Origin: Bacillota bacterium | GTDB taxonomy: Bacteria > Bacillota > Clostridia > Christensenellales > SZUA-584 | Assembly (NCBI GenBank): GCA_023391105.1 | Contig: JAEWBO010000041.1 | Location: forward strand, 1 to 64,000 | Direction of reading: 5' to 3' | Length of the DNA: 64,000 bases | Notes under the pieces: model-generated | Told to the model about the DNA's origin: nothing | What the model saw: the letters and a program-made list of their open reading frames with translations, nothing else | The model's database searches: none | Part shown: positions 1 through 8,299 of the stretch, in pieces | Position numbering within the stretch: the first letter of the stretch is position 1 | How the letters are laid out: the number at the start of each line of letters is the position of its first letter | Translations under genes and position numbers: made by a program

Positions 1-279
1 AAGTCCAAGCAGTTCAGAGCGGCCAATCAGGCTGTGATGCGCAGCTTGCGGTATGCGTATGTGGGCCGTAAGCTTAAGAAAAGAGATTTTCGCAGCCTTT
101 GGATTACGCGTATTAACGCGGAAGCCAGAGTGAACGGCATGAGCTATTCCCGCCTGATCAACGGCTTAAAGCTCGCTGGTGTGACGGTCAACAGAAAAAT
201 CTTAGCCGACATGGCTGTCAACGATAAGAAAGCGTTTGCGGGCATGGTCACCGTGGCCAAGAAAAAGCTCAACGCTTAA
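1..279 (+). CDS. rplT: 50S ribosomal protein L20 (5' end outside window)
   Basis: C-terminal part of ribosomal protein L20, which binds 23S rRNA early in assembly of the large subunit. The frame is open from base 1, so the start lies upstream; 92 residues are present of the usual 115-120. Recognisable L20 stretches are RSLRYAYVGRK, KRDFRSLWITRINAEAR and GMSYSRLINGLK. L20 is normally last in an infC-rpmI-rplT operon, and the strong terminator just downstream agrees with this. The short internal reading starting at the GTG of base 34 is only part of this gene. Confidence 0.97.
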   Translation, partial: KSKQFRAANQAVMRSLRYAYVGRKLKKRDFRSLWITRINAEARVNGMSYSRLINGLKLAGVTVNRKILADMAVNDKKAFAGMVTVAKKKLNA

Positions 280-297
280 ACAGAAATCTGCATTGAA

Positions 298-326
298 AGA
301 GTCTTCACATCGAAGACTCTTTTTTG
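298..326 (+). terminator. Rho-independent terminator after rplT
   Basis: A 9-bp perfect stem (AGAGTCTTC / GAAGACTCT) with a 5-base loop is followed directly by a run of T. It lies 19 bases after the rplT stop and should end the infC-rpmI-rplT transcript. Confidence 0.9.
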
Positions 327-443
327 TTTGTCCAAAGCACATAATCTCACATGTAACACTGCTTATTGTGTAGTAATCACAAAAATAGATATCTTTTATC
401 ATGCCGACTTGAAACTTTCCAAACCATAGTTCATAAATTAGTT

Positions 444-472
444 TTGATTACACCATACACATATGGTATAAA
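444..472 (+). promoter_or_regulatory. Candidate promoter of nadR-pnuC
   Basis: TTGATT at 444-449 and TATAAA at 467-472 are separated by 17 bases, a good housekeeping (sigma-A-type) match. An inverted repeat ACCAT-N6-ATGGT (451-466) fills the spacer up to the -10 and could be an operator; which regulator would use it is unknown. The rest of 327-559 is AT-rich and I see no gene in it. Confidence 0.6.
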
Positions 473-559
473 ATAATAAACTATATAATATTAGTGAAAG
501 TGCTCTAATAAGACTCAGTTAAAGTATAAACTTGATGAGATTAAACGGTTGGTGCTTAA

Positions 560-1585
560 ATGAAATATAAGTGCGGAATGTACGGTGGAAGCTTTAATCC
601 GTTGCATTTGGGACATGTTCAATGCATTATTAAGGCGGCAAATCAGTGCAAGAAATTAGTTGTTGTAATAAGCGAGGGAGTATATCGCAAAGAAATCGAT
701 GTGAAAATACGCTATCGATGGATTTATCAACTGACAAAGCATATCGGTAACGTAGAAATATTTATTCTACGTGATAATGATAAAGCCAAAGCTGATTATT
801 CAAAAGATAGTTGGGATTGTGATGCAGAACAAGTACAAATGTTTGCTGGCGAGAAATTGGATGTGGTTTTTTGTGGCAGTGATTATGATGAGAATAGTTT
901 CTGGGCAAAGTGCTATCCCGATGCAGAATTGAAAATAATTCAGAGAAACGGAATTTCATCGACTGAAATCAGACGGAATGTCTATGAACATTGGGACTGG
1001 CTTCCGAATAATGTTAAGCCGTTCTATGTAAAAAAAGTGTTGCTCATTGGCAGCGAAAGCACAGGGAAATCGACGCTTACAATTAACTTGGCAAATTATT
1101 ACAACACAAATTATCTCGAAGAAGTGGGAAGGGATATATCTGAACGTTCGGGTACAGATTTGATGATGCTTTCTGATGATTTCACGGATATCTTGCTGCA
1201 ACATAAGGCTCGGGAAATTGAAGCTGTAAAATCAAGCAACCGTATTCTTTTTGAGGATACTGACTGCCTAACCACGCAGTTCTATGTAGAATTTCTAGAA
1301 GGATATGACAAAAATAACGTTGAGCTTTCAAAAGCAATTGCACAAATGAATGCATATGATCTGATACTTTTTCTTGAGCCGGATGTGACATTCGTGCATG
1401 AAGGTGACAGAAGTGAAGTGATTGCCTCAGATCGCAAAAAATACAGCGATTATTTAAAAGACATTTACTTGCGCCATGGCTTTAATTTAGAAACGATAAA
1501 CGGTAGTTATCAGAAACGCTTTGAAAAGGCTGTTGAGTTGGTAGACAAAATGCTAAAAAAATGTGATGACGATGAAACTGTTTAA
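560..1585 (+). CDS. nadR: NadR-like NMN adenylyltransferase / nicotinamide riboside kinase
   Basis: Predicted bifunctional enzyme of NAD salvage: it phosphorylates nicotinamide riboside to NMN and adenylates NMN to NAD. The N-terminal half is a nucleotidyltransferase with GGSFNPLHLGH (residues 9-19) and ISSTEIR (132-138). The C-terminal half is a P-loop kinase with GSESTGKST (164-172) followed by EEVGRD. The N-terminal helix-turn-helix of enterobacterial NadR is absent, so this form should be an enzyme only (341 residues). It overlaps pnuC by about 20 bases, which supports a transport-plus-kinase operon for imported nicotinamide riboside. Family assignment is firm; substrate preference is inferred. 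Confidence 0.9.
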   Translation: MKYKCGMYGGSFNPLHLGHVQCIIKAANQCKKLVVVISEGVYRKEIDVKIRYRWIYQLTKHIGNVEIFILRDNDKAKADYSKDSWDCDAEQVQMFAGEKLDVVFCGSDYDENSFWAKCYPDAELKIIQRNGISSTEIRRNVYEHWDWLPNNVKPFYVKKVLLIGSESTGKSTLTINLANYYNTNYLEEVGRDISERSGTDLMMLSDDFTDILLQHKAREIEAVKSSNRILFEDTDCLTTQFYVEFLEGYDKNNVELSKAIAQMNAYDLILFLEPDVTFVHEGDRSEVIASDRKKYSDYLKDIYLRHGFNLETINGSYQKRFEKAVELVDKMLKKCDDDETV

Positions 1586-2267
1586 TAAACTCAAGAAATA
1601 CTTGACACCATTTCAATGGACCGAAGTCTTGATCGTTATTGGTTTTACCGTTTATTTTGCAGCAAATGATAAAGATAGTACTTGGTGGTATATACTCATA
1701 AGCTCGATCGCTGCGATATGTGGTATTTTCTGTGTGGTGCTATGTGCGGCTGGGAAGAAATCGCAATATTATTGGGGTTTCATAAATATTGCAGCCTATA
1801 TTGTTGTTGCATGGATGAGTCAATACTATGGAGAAGTCATGCTAAACGCATTCTATTACCTTCCAACACAGTTTATCGGTATATATTATTGGAGAAAGCA
1901 CTACAGTGACATTAAAAAAACAGTCAAATGCAAAAAGATGGCTCCCGTGATGGTTTTGGTTTTTATCATAATATCCACCCTTACTATCTGGCTCTATCAG
2001 ATTGTGCTTTTTTCTTTAGGCGGAAGGGCTACATGGCTTGATAGTGCGAGTACGACATTTTCGTTAATTGCCAATATGCTTATGGTGCTTCGCTATCGTG
2101 AGCAGTGGCTGCTTTGGATTATTGTTGACATTATTACAGTCGTTATGTGGGTTAGTGCCGGCGACTGGATTATGACGACTATGTGGTCTGTGTATCTCGT
2201 CAATGCTTGCTATGGCCTTTATCACTGGACAAAAATGAATAACGAAGACAATCTACAAAACGTGTAA
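1566..2267 (+). CDS. pnuC: PnuC-type nicotinamide riboside transporter
   Basis: Integral membrane protein of about 233 residues with some seven hydrophobic segments. The stretch YYWGFINIAAYIVVAW followed by YYLPTQFIGIYYW is typical of PnuC facilitators, which let nicotinamide riboside enter and rely on the NadR kinase to trap it. Possible starts are GTG 1563, ATG 1566 and ATG 1572, all inside the end of nadR; no clear Shine-Dalgarno site separates them, and translational coupling to nadR is likely. The late ATGs put a basic segment just before the first membrane helix. Confidence 0.92.
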   Translation: MTMKLFNKLKKYLTPFQWTEVLIVIGFTVYFAANDKDSTWWYILISSIAAICGIFCVVLCAAGKKSQYYWGFINIAAYIVVAWMSQYYGEVMLNAFYYLPTQFIGIYYWRKHYSDIKKTVKCKKMAPVMVLVFIIISTLTIWLYQIVLFSLGGRATWLDSASTTFSLIANMLMVLRYREQWLLWIIVDIITVVMWVSAGDWIMTTMWSVYLVNACYGLYHWTKMNNEDNLQNV

Positions 2268-2357
2268 GCATATGTAATAAGCCCTTTAGATTTAATAAAA
2301 AACGAGTAACACGGCGGAAAATACTTGGAGCTATGCGATCACGCACAATGTGCTTCC

Positions 2358-3131
2358 CTAACTGTATTTAATCTTTATATATGTCACCCAGCCATTGTAT
2401 ACTTCTTTTTCATCGATGCCAAAGGAATCAATATAATCTCCATCTGCGGCAAATTGTTTGACACTGTCCCATGAAAAGGTATCGTTCAAATATTCAATAT
2501 AGGTATATGAATACGCATAGCCACCAAAATCTGAGAATATTATTGGCGCAAACAATCCGCCAACATGTGTTTGGTCAAGCGTGGGTATGGTGCTATATGA
2601 CAAAAGATCACTCTGCGGAGTCTGCCCTGACAGATATCCGGCAAGTCCATTGTCTATCCAATGCGTCATATGACGATTAATGACTGAATTGTACGCATGA
2701 ATTATTTCGTGCAATACGGCATTTTTATTGTTTTCATAATCATGGACTTCGCCGGGGTTAGCCGGAGAAGTAAGAATCACGTTTGTTCCGACATTATCCC
2801 CAATATACCAATCCAAATCTAATAGTGGGGCTACAAAGCCATATTTTTTTGTCTGCATCGTGGCTTGGTTATCGTAAATGTATATATTTATTTCAGGCTT
2901 GGCTGTCACTCCCAATAATTCTGCGAGCTCACCAGCTCGTTCGTCTGCTAATGTGAACGTATCAGTCGCGGCAGCTTTTTCATTCTCATAATACACATTA
3001 ACCCATACGCCTTTCAGCATATTCATACCTGCAGTCTTCAAATCAAACGCCGGAATAAAGTTGATAAATAGCAAAAGCGACAAAAATGAAACAACAGTTA
3101 ATAATATTTTTATAGCTTTCTTTTTTTTCAA
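2358..3131 (-). CDS. Membrane-anchored putative zinc metallopeptidase (gluzincin-like)
   Basis: 257 residues. The N-terminus has KKKKAIK followed by one hydrophobic helix (about residues 8-29), so the rest probably lies outside the membrane. HEIIH at 141-145 is an HExxH zinc-binding motif. WIDNGLAGYL (158-167) sits where related peptidases of the MA clan carry W-x-x-E-G-x-A-x-Y, in which the Glu is the third zinc ligand; here that residue is Asn161. Either another residue takes the role or activity is lost. It is monocistronic, convergent with pnuC, with a TATAAT-like -10 at 3165-3170. Substrate unknown. Confidence 0.65.
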   Translation of the reverse strand: MKKKKAIKILLTVVSFLSLLLFINFIPAFDLKTAGMNMLKGVWVNVYYENEKAAATDTFTLADERAGELAELLGVTAKPEINIYIYDNQATMQTKKYGFVAPLLDLDWYIGDNVGTNVILTSPANPGEVHDYENNKNAVLHEIIHAYNSVINRHMTHWIDNGLAGYLSGQTPQSDLLSYSTIPTLDQTHVGGLFAPIIFSDFGGYAYSYTYIEYLNDTFSWDSVKQFAADGDYIDSFGIDEKEVYNGWVTYIKIKYS

Positions 3132-3282
3132 TTTACTTTTCCGCCTCTCAAAAAACTTAAAGCTATTATATCATATTAATCTGCATAAATGGTATTAATT
3201 CACATTAATTAAATACAACAAACTGAAGGCAAGGAATAAGATTTTCTTACAAAACATTTATCGAAACATTCAGCGTTATAAA

Positions 3283-3311
3283 TTGTCATTTTTCCCGTTT
3301 GGTGATAGTAT
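3283..3311 (+). promoter_or_regulatory. Promoter of the MFS transporter / phosphodiesterase pair
   Basis: TTGTCA (3283-3288), 17-base spacer, TAGTAT (3306-3311). It lies inside the longest possible reading frame of the downstream transporter and therefore argues that translation begins at ATG 3343. Confidence 0.65.
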
Positions 3312-3342
3312 ACAGGTGAAATTATTAATAGGGAGAACAACG

Positions 3343-4647
3343 ATGAAGCTGAATTACAAGAACACCGTCCTTGTGGGCCTTGCATTTCTAACCATCTCCG
3401 CATTTGGGCAGCTCTACGATTTTATTATCCCTCTGATACTGCTGAATACCTTTCATATTGACCACACGACATCAGGATTTATTATGTCGCTCGATAACAT
3501 TATCGCGCTATTCATGCTTCCGTTGTTCGGTAAGCTTTCGGACAGGACGTATACGAAGATAGGCCGCAGAACGCCGTTTATTATCATTGGCACATTCGCG
3601 GCCGTGTTATTCATGATGGGCATTCCATACGCAACGCATACGCGGCAGCTGTTCGTTTTCATGGTGGCGCTCGGTCTCGTGCTGATCTCCATGGCGATAT
3701 ACCGCTCGCCTGCTGTGGCGTTGATGCCGGACATCACACCCAAGCCTCTGCGGTCTATAGGCAACGCGGTGATCAATCTCATGGGTTCGCTCGGCGGTGC
3801 GGCCATCCTTTTGATTAACTCATTTCTTGCGCCGGATACCACACAGCCCGAGGCGAATTACTGGCCGATATTCATCGCAATAGCGATCATTATGCTGGTG
3901 GGCACGGCAGTGCTGATTTCCACAGTGAGAGAGCCCAAGCTCGTGAAGAAAATGCGCGAAGACAGTGCCGCAATGGGCATCGACACCGAGGAAGCCAAGG
4001 AAGTTGATAAGCCAGTCGTAAGAAAAGAGAAGCTTCCGCCAGAGATGCGTAAGAGCATGGGGTTGATACTTGCATCCATATTCTTATGGTTCATGGGCTA
4101 TAACGCCGTGACCACATCGTTTTCCAAATATGCGGTTAACGCACTTGGGATGCAGGGATCGCAGGCCTCGCTGATTCTCATGGTGGCTGTGATTGCAGCC
4201 ACGGTTGCGTTTATTCCCGTGGGCCACATCTCGATGAAGATCGGACGCCGCAGAAGCATCATGTTCGGTGTGGTGCTGCTCGCGGTCGTATTTGGCAGCG
4301 CCGCGCTGTATACCGCGTATTCGCCTCTGATGTTTGTGTCGTTTGCGCTGGCCGGTGTGGCATGGGCGGCTATCAACGTGAACTCGCTTCCCATGGTGCT
4401 GGAAATGTCTAAGGGCGCTAGCGTCGGGCAGTACACAGGCTATTATTACACTTTCTCTATGGCCGCACAGGTGGTCACGCCTATTCTTTCCGGTTTTCTG
4501 CTGGACAACGTCGGATTTTCCACGCTGCTGCCGTACGGCGCGTTTTTCGTGGCACTGGCGTTTTTCACAATGATGTTTGTCAGACATGGCGATTCCAAGC
4601 CCATTGCGCCCGCAAGCAAGCTGGAAGCCTTTGATACGGCGGACTAA
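3343..4647 (+). CDS. MFS transporter, SLC45/sugar-cation symporter-like
   Basis: Polytopic membrane protein of 434 residues with about 12 hydrophobic helices. The loop after the second helix, GKLSDRTYTKIGRRTPFI, is the signature of MFS members near the SLC45 and GPH sugar symporters, and a central hydrophilic loop (roughly residues 190-240) divides two six-helix halves. Substrate cannot be read from the sequence; a sugar or glycoside is plausible. ATG 3343 is chosen because GGGAG lies 8 bases upstream and a promoter overlaps the extended frame. A phosphodiesterase gene follows after 5 bases. Confidence 0.85.
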   Translation: MKLNYKNTVLVGLAFLTISAFGQLYDFIIPLILLNTFHIDHTTSGFIMSLDNIIALFMLPLFGKLSDRTYTKIGRRTPFIIIGTFAAVLFMMGIPYATHTRQLFVFMVALGLVLISMAIYRSPAVALMPDITPKPLRSIGNAVINLMGSLGGAAILLINSFLAPDTTQPEANYWPIFIAIAIIMLVGTAVLISTVREPKLVKKMREDSAAMGIDTEEAKEVDKPVVRKEKLPPEMRKSMGLILASIFLWFMGYNAVTTSFSKYAVNALGMQGSQASLILMVAVIAATVAFIPVGHISMKIGRRRSIMFGVVLLAVVFGSAALYTAYSPLMFVSFALAGVAWAAINVNSLPMVLEMSKGASVGQYTGYYYTFSMAAQVVTPILSGFLLDNVGFSTLLPYGAFFVALAFFTMMFVRHGDSKPIAPASKLEAFDTAD

Positions 4648-4652
4648 AGAAG

Positions 4653-5468
4653 ATGGTTTATTTACAGATAGCAATTTTTGCGGCCGTCGCGCTTCTGATC
4701 ATCAATATGCTGCTGCTCGCACCCGGCAGCTTTCCGAAAAACGTCAACCTGGTACTTTGGCGCACGTTATACGCGCACAGAGGGCTGCACACCAAGGATA
4801 AACAAGTGCCTGAGAATTCCATGGCCGCGTTTTCCGCGGCCGTCGCGGCGGGCTACGGCATGGAACTGGATGTTAACATCACCGCGGACAACCAGGTGGT
4901 TGTTTTCCATGACAACGATCTAAAACGCGTCTGCGGCGTAGATAAGCAAATCAACGACTGCACCTATGAGGAGCTGCAAAGCTACAGGCTGCACGACACG
5001 GCAGAGACAATTCCGCTTTTCAGTGATGTGCTAAAGCTTGTCAACGGCAGGGGTGCGCTTATTGTGGAGCTTAAACACTCGCGCCATAATCACGCGCTTT
5101 GCGAGAGAACAGCAGCACTGCTAGACAAATACAAGGGGCCGTATTGCATCGAGTCGTTCGACCCGCGCATTGTGTTTTGGTTTAAAAAGCACAGGCCTCA
5201 AACTGTGCGCGGCCAGCTCTCAGCGGGGCGCAAAAACTATCGCGGTCAGCCGTTTTATCAGGGTCTGCTGCTCTCGGGATTGTACACGAACATCGTCACA
5301 CGCCCGCATTTTGTGGCCTACAGGCACGAGGATGTAAAAAAATTTAAGCTCGGCTTATACCGTCTGCTCGGTGGTAAGCTTTTTGGCTGGACAGTGCGAG
5401 ACACTGACGATGCAAAAAGTCTTCGTCGCTACTTTGATGCCATCATATTTGAATTTTTTCGACCCTAA
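4653..5468 (+). CDS. Glycerophosphodiester phosphodiesterase family protein, membrane-anchored
   Basis: 271 residues with an N-terminal membrane helix (about 3-24) and a GDPD TIM-barrel domain. Active-site elements are visible: AHRG then PENS, MELDVN and VVFHDNDLKRVCG, and later IVELKH. The family hydrolyses glycerophosphodiesters to glycerol-3-phosphate and an alcohol; the membrane anchor suggests action on lipid-derived head groups. It starts 5 bases after the transporter stop, so the two are co-transcribed and the transporter may handle a related substrate (inference). Confidence 0.88.
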   Translation: MVYLQIAIFAAVALLIINMLLLAPGSFPKNVNLVLWRTLYAHRGLHTKDKQVPENSMAAFSAAVAAGYGMELDVNITADNQVVVFHDNDLKRVCGVDKQINDCTYEELQSYRLHDTAETIPLFSDVLKLVNGRGALIVELKHSRHNHALCERTAALLDKYKGPYCIESFDPRIVFWFKKHRPQTVRGQLSAGRKNYRGQPFYQGLLLSGLYTNIVTRPHFVAYRHEDVKKFKLGLYRLLGGKLFGWTVRDTDDAKSLRRYFDAIIFEFFRP

Positions 5469-5869
5469 GGCGACTTGAGTTTGTCAATCCGACGCTCTGC
5501 CGATCGCGGCTGTCGCCACGGTGATCGCTCAGAAAATCAACAATAACGCCTTGAAACGCGCATAATGACCAATGCTTCCATGGTTTTAAACTGAGTGAGC
5601 AGATCAAAGAACAAGTCTTATATCAATATTTTGTGTGAATCAAAGCCGAAGTGCAACCGAAGTGTAAGACACTCCGGCTTTTTTACGTACCAATATGAGA
5701 GTTTGCCGTAACAAATTAAGAAAGCTTCCATCGTCGTCTTGTCATTTTTAAGAGTCTGGCACGATGCTTAATTTATTCTCCTTTTTTCATGCCGGACGAA
5801 GAATCTGCCTGATTCACTTTTTGAATAAGCATGCATATGTGTAACGAGAATAATTGTTCGCGTTAATGT
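5469..5869. other. Intergenic region between the phosphodiesterase gene and ruvC
   Basis: About 400 bases with no convincing gene. A 28-codon open stretch ends at a TAA near 5566 (…VATVIAQKINNNALKRA) and may be the tail of a lost gene, but I cannot name it. The only other clear element is the terminator at 5644-5684. The region after it is AT-rich. Confidence 0.5.
5644..5684 (+). terminator. Rho-independent terminator
   Basis: AGCCGAAGTG (5644-5653) pairs with CACTCCGGCT (5670-5679) with one mismatch, followed by six T. An inner alternative arm CCGAAGTG (5657-5664) can pair with the same right arm. Confidence 0.75.
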
Positions 5870-5898
5870 TTGACAGAAGCGCGCCTTGCCTTTATCAT
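5870..5898 (+). promoter_or_regulatory. Promoter of the ruvCAB-queA region
   Basis: A consensus TTGACA at 5870-5875, a 17-base spacer and TATCAT at 5893-5898. Predicted transcription starts near 5905, which places the inverted repeat at 5908-5954 at the very 5' end of the mRNA. Confidence 0.75.
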
Positions 5899-5907
5899 TA
5901 TTACGAA

Positions 5908-5954
5908 GACGGACAAACATATTAATTGAACAGAATGGAAATGTTTATCCGGTC
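5908..5954 (+). repeat. Inverted-repeat hairpin in the ruvC leader (copy 1)
   Basis: GACGGACAAACAT (5908-5920) faces ATGTTTATCCGGTC (5941-5954), an imperfect inverted repeat with a 20-base loop containing AATGGAA. The same left arm occurs in a perfect inverted repeat at 40845-40891, so this is a repeated element. Confidence 0.6.
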
Positions 5955-5994
5955 GGAGCAGCAATATGCTATTGGAACATGAAAGGACGCATAG

Positions 5995-6489
5995 ATGGTC
6001 ATACTTGGCATAGATCCCGGCATCGCGCTCATGGGCTACGGCATTATTCGATATGAGGGCAACAAACCGGGGCTCATCGAATGCGGCGTCATCGTGACCG
6101 AGGCAGGCACACCGCTCCCGAGGCGGCTCAAAATTGTTCATGAGAACGTGGGGGCGCTGATACAAAAGCACCGGCCCGACTGTATCGCGTTTGAAGAGCT
6201 GTTTGCGGGAAAAAATGTGAAGACGGTTATCCAGGTGGCGCAGGCGCGCGGCGCGGCGATGGCAGCATCGTTCAGCACGGGCGCAGAGCTGTTCGAGTAT
6301 ACGCCGATGCAGATTAAGCAGGCCATCGTGGGCTATGGACATGCGGACAAAAAGCAGGTGCAGGAGATGGTGCGGCTGCTGCTTGGCATGAGCGATGTGA
6401 TCAAACCGGACGATGCGGCGGACGCGGTGGCGTGTGCCATCTGCCATGCGCATTCGAGCCGTTTTGCGGACACGTTCCGCATCAGATAA
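5995..6489 (+). CDS. ruvC: Holliday junction resolvase RuvC
   Basis: Endonuclease that cleaves Holliday junctions symmetrically after RuvAB branch migration. The acidic active site is visible: D7 in GIDPG, E67 in FEELF, and D140/D143 in PDDAADA. At 164 residues it has the family's normal length. AAAGGA lies 9 bases before the ATG. It is followed 9 bases later by ruvA, giving the common ruvC-ruvA-ruvB order. Confidence 0.97.
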   Translation: MVILGIDPGIALMGYGIIRYEGNKPGLIECGVIVTEAGTPLPRRLKIVHENVGALIQKHRPDCIAFEELFAGKNVKTVIQVAQARGAAMAASFSTGAELFEYTPMQIKQAIVGYGHADKKQVQEMVRLLLGMSDVIKPDDAADAVACAICHAHSSRFADTFRIR

Positions 6490-6498
6490 GAGGGAATT

Positions 6499-7089
6499 AT
6501 GTACGATTATATCAAGGGTGAGGTTGTCTCCACAGAAAAGGACATGGCCGTGATCGAGGCGGGCGGCATCGGTTACCGCATTTACACCACATCTCAGTCG
6601 TTGGCTTACATCAAAGCGGGGCAGACGGCAAAGCTATTTTGTCATTTCGTGGTGCGCGAGGATGCGCACACGCTATACGGCTTTTATACAAGCGAGGAAC
6701 GCGAGATGTTCGTGCGTTTAACGGGCGTGTCGGGCATCGGCCCCAAAGCGGCGCTGGCCGTGCTATCGACGATGAAAATCAGTGAACTGGCGGCAGCAAT
6801 CATCACGTCGGATGAAACCGCTTTGCAGAAGGTGCCGGGCATCGGCAAGAAAACCGCACAGCGCATCATCATCGATCTCGCTGAAAAGATCAGCACACAT
6901 GAGATCATCGGTGACGCGGATATGCCGGGTGGACAGGGCGGCATGGGAATCGAATCGGAAGCCTTGGCTGCGCTGGTGGCACTGGGATATAACCGCGCCG
7001 AGGCGACGCGTGCTGTGTCTAGTGTTAAGAGCTTAGGCGACACGACCGAGGAACTCATACTCATGGCGCTTAAACGCATGGGTGCATAA
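6499..7089 (+). CDS. ruvA: Holliday junction branch migration protein RuvA
   Basis: DNA-binding subunit that holds the four-way junction and loads the RuvB helicase. It begins with the OB-fold (MYDYIKGEVV…GIGYRIY, residues 1-63). Two helix-hairpin-helix motifs follow (LTGVSGIGPKAALAVL and VPGIGKKTAQRIIIDL). After a flexible linker comes the C-terminal RuvB-contact domain (EALAALVALGYNRAEATRAV). Length of 196 residues is typical. ruvB starts about 170 bases downstream, a wider gap than usual. Confidence 0.97.
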   Translation: MYDYIKGEVVSTEKDMAVIEAGGIGYRIYTTSQSLAYIKAGQTAKLFCHFVVREDAHTLYGFYTSEEREMFVRLTGVSGIGPKAALAVLSTMKISELAAAIITSDETALQKVPGIGKKTAQRIIIDLAEKISTHEIIGDADMPGGQGGMGIESEALAALVALGYNRAEATRAVSSVKSLGDTTEELILMALKRMGA

Positions 7090-7227
7090 GAAGTCTTACG
7101 GCTTGCCGATGTTGCTTGTTCCTCACGGATTCGAAACTGCGCAAAAGGGTATACGGGCAAAAGCCGGACTTGACCACGAATTATTTATATTTTACTGAAC
7201 CAATCAAAGTTGAGTAGGAGCATTATC

Positions 7228-7290
7228 ATGAATCTGCTTTTTGACAGAGGGGGGCATAGGCTTGGACGAAAACAGAATCGTATCTGCTGA
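7228..7290 (+). CDS. Possible 20-codon leader peptide overlapping the ruvB start
   Basis: ATG 7228 is preceded by TAGGAG at 8-base spacing and opens a 20-codon frame (MNLLFDRGGHRLGRKQNRIC) that ends at TGA 7288, reading through the ruvB Shine-Dalgarno site and start codon in another frame. A weak promoter-like TTGACC (7170) with AT-rich -10 candidates lies upstream. Translation of the leader could affect ruvB initiation. No homology is known to me; it may be chance. Confidence 0.3.
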   Translation: MNLLFDRGGHRLGRKQNRIC

Positions 7291-8299
7291 AATGAACGAA
7301 ACGGACGCGGTCACCGATCTGTCACTGCGCCCTTCAACACTGGATGAATATATCGGACAGCAAAAGGCCAAGGATAATCTGAAGATATTTATGGCTGCCG
7401 CGAAGAGCCGCGGCGAGTCGCTGGATCACGTGCTGCTTTACGGCCCGCCGGGTCTTGGCAAAACGACGCTCGCGTTTATTATCGCATCCGAAATGGGCGT
7501 CAACATCCGCGTGACCTCCGGCCCCGCCATTGAGCGCCCGGGCGACTTGGCATCGATACTCACGAACTTAAACAAGGGCGATGTGCTTTTCATTGACGAG
7601 ATACACCGCCTCAACAGCAGCGTGGAAGAGGTGCTGTATCCCGCGATGGAGGACTACGCGCTGGATATCATCATTGGCAAGGGGCCTTCGGCGCGTACGC
7701 TGCGGCTTGGTCTGCCGCATTTCACGCTTGTGGGTGCGACGACTAGGGCAGGCATGCTCACATCGCCGCTGCGAGACCGCTTCGGTGTCATCAACCGGCT
7801 GCAGATGTACACAAACGAAGAACTCAGCGAGATCATCAAACGTTCCGCGGGCATACTGGGTGTCGGGATAGACGAGGACGCCGCACTCGAGGTGGCTTCG
7901 CGCTCGCGCGGAACACCGCGCGTGGCGAACAGGCTGCTAAAGCGTGTGCGCGACTTTGCCGAGGTGAAGGGGCGGGGGCGCATCACGCTGGACATCGCTC
8001 GCTATGGCCTTGAGATGCTAGAGGTGGACGAAATCGGGCTTGATGGTGTGGACAAGGCGATACTTGAAGCCATCATCTATAAGTTTGGCGGCGGCCCCGT
8101 GGGGCTGGATACGCTTTGCGCCGCAACAAATGAGGAAAGCGTCACCATAGAGGATGTGTATGAGCCGTTTTTGATACAGCTTGGCTTTATCAACAAGACG
8201 CCGCGAGGCCGCGTGGCCACGCAGCTTGCTTATGCGCATATGGGCTGTTCATACGGCGGCGACACCGCACAGCTAAAGCTCGACATCACGGAGGACTAG
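7262..8299 (+). CDS. ruvB: Holliday junction branch migration ATPase RuvB
   Basis: Hexameric AAA+ motor that drives branch migration with RuvA. Visible motifs: LRPSTLDEYIGQ, Walker A GPPGLGKTT, Walker B LFIDEIHRL, sensor 1 GATTRAG, the arginine-finger region PLRDRFG, and a C-terminal winged helix (GGGPVGLDTLCAA…EPFLIQLGFI..TPRGR). Start chosen at TTG 7262, preceded by GAGGGGGG at 8 bases; this gives 345 residues and the usual short N-terminus. An upstream in-frame TTG at 7241 would cut into that ribosome site. The stop abuts the queA start. Confidence 0.96.
   Translation: MDENRIVSAEMNETDAVTDLSLRPSTLDEYIGQQKAKDNLKIFMAAAKSRGESLDHVLLYGPPGLGKTTLAFIIASEMGVNIRVTSGPAIERPGDLASILTNLNKGDVLFIDEIHRLNSSVEEVLYPAMEDYALDIIIGKGPSARTLRLGLPHFTLVGATTRAGMLTSPLRDRFGVINRLQMYTNEELSEIIKRSAGILGVGIDEDAALEVASRSRGTPRVANRLLKRVRDFAEVKGRGRITLDIARYGLEMLEVDEIGLDGVDKAILEAIIYKFGGGPVGLDTLCAATNEESVTIEDVYEPFLIQLGFINKTPRGRVATQLAYAHMGCSYGGDTAQLKLDITED

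Noticed and set aside
202..402. 66-codon minus-strand frame over the rplT end
   Set aside because: Antisense to rplT and its terminator; no start signals.
473..559. NAD-type riboswitch before nadR-pnuC
   Set aside because: I could not fit any known NAD riboswitch pattern; only a promoter and short AT-rich leader are visible.
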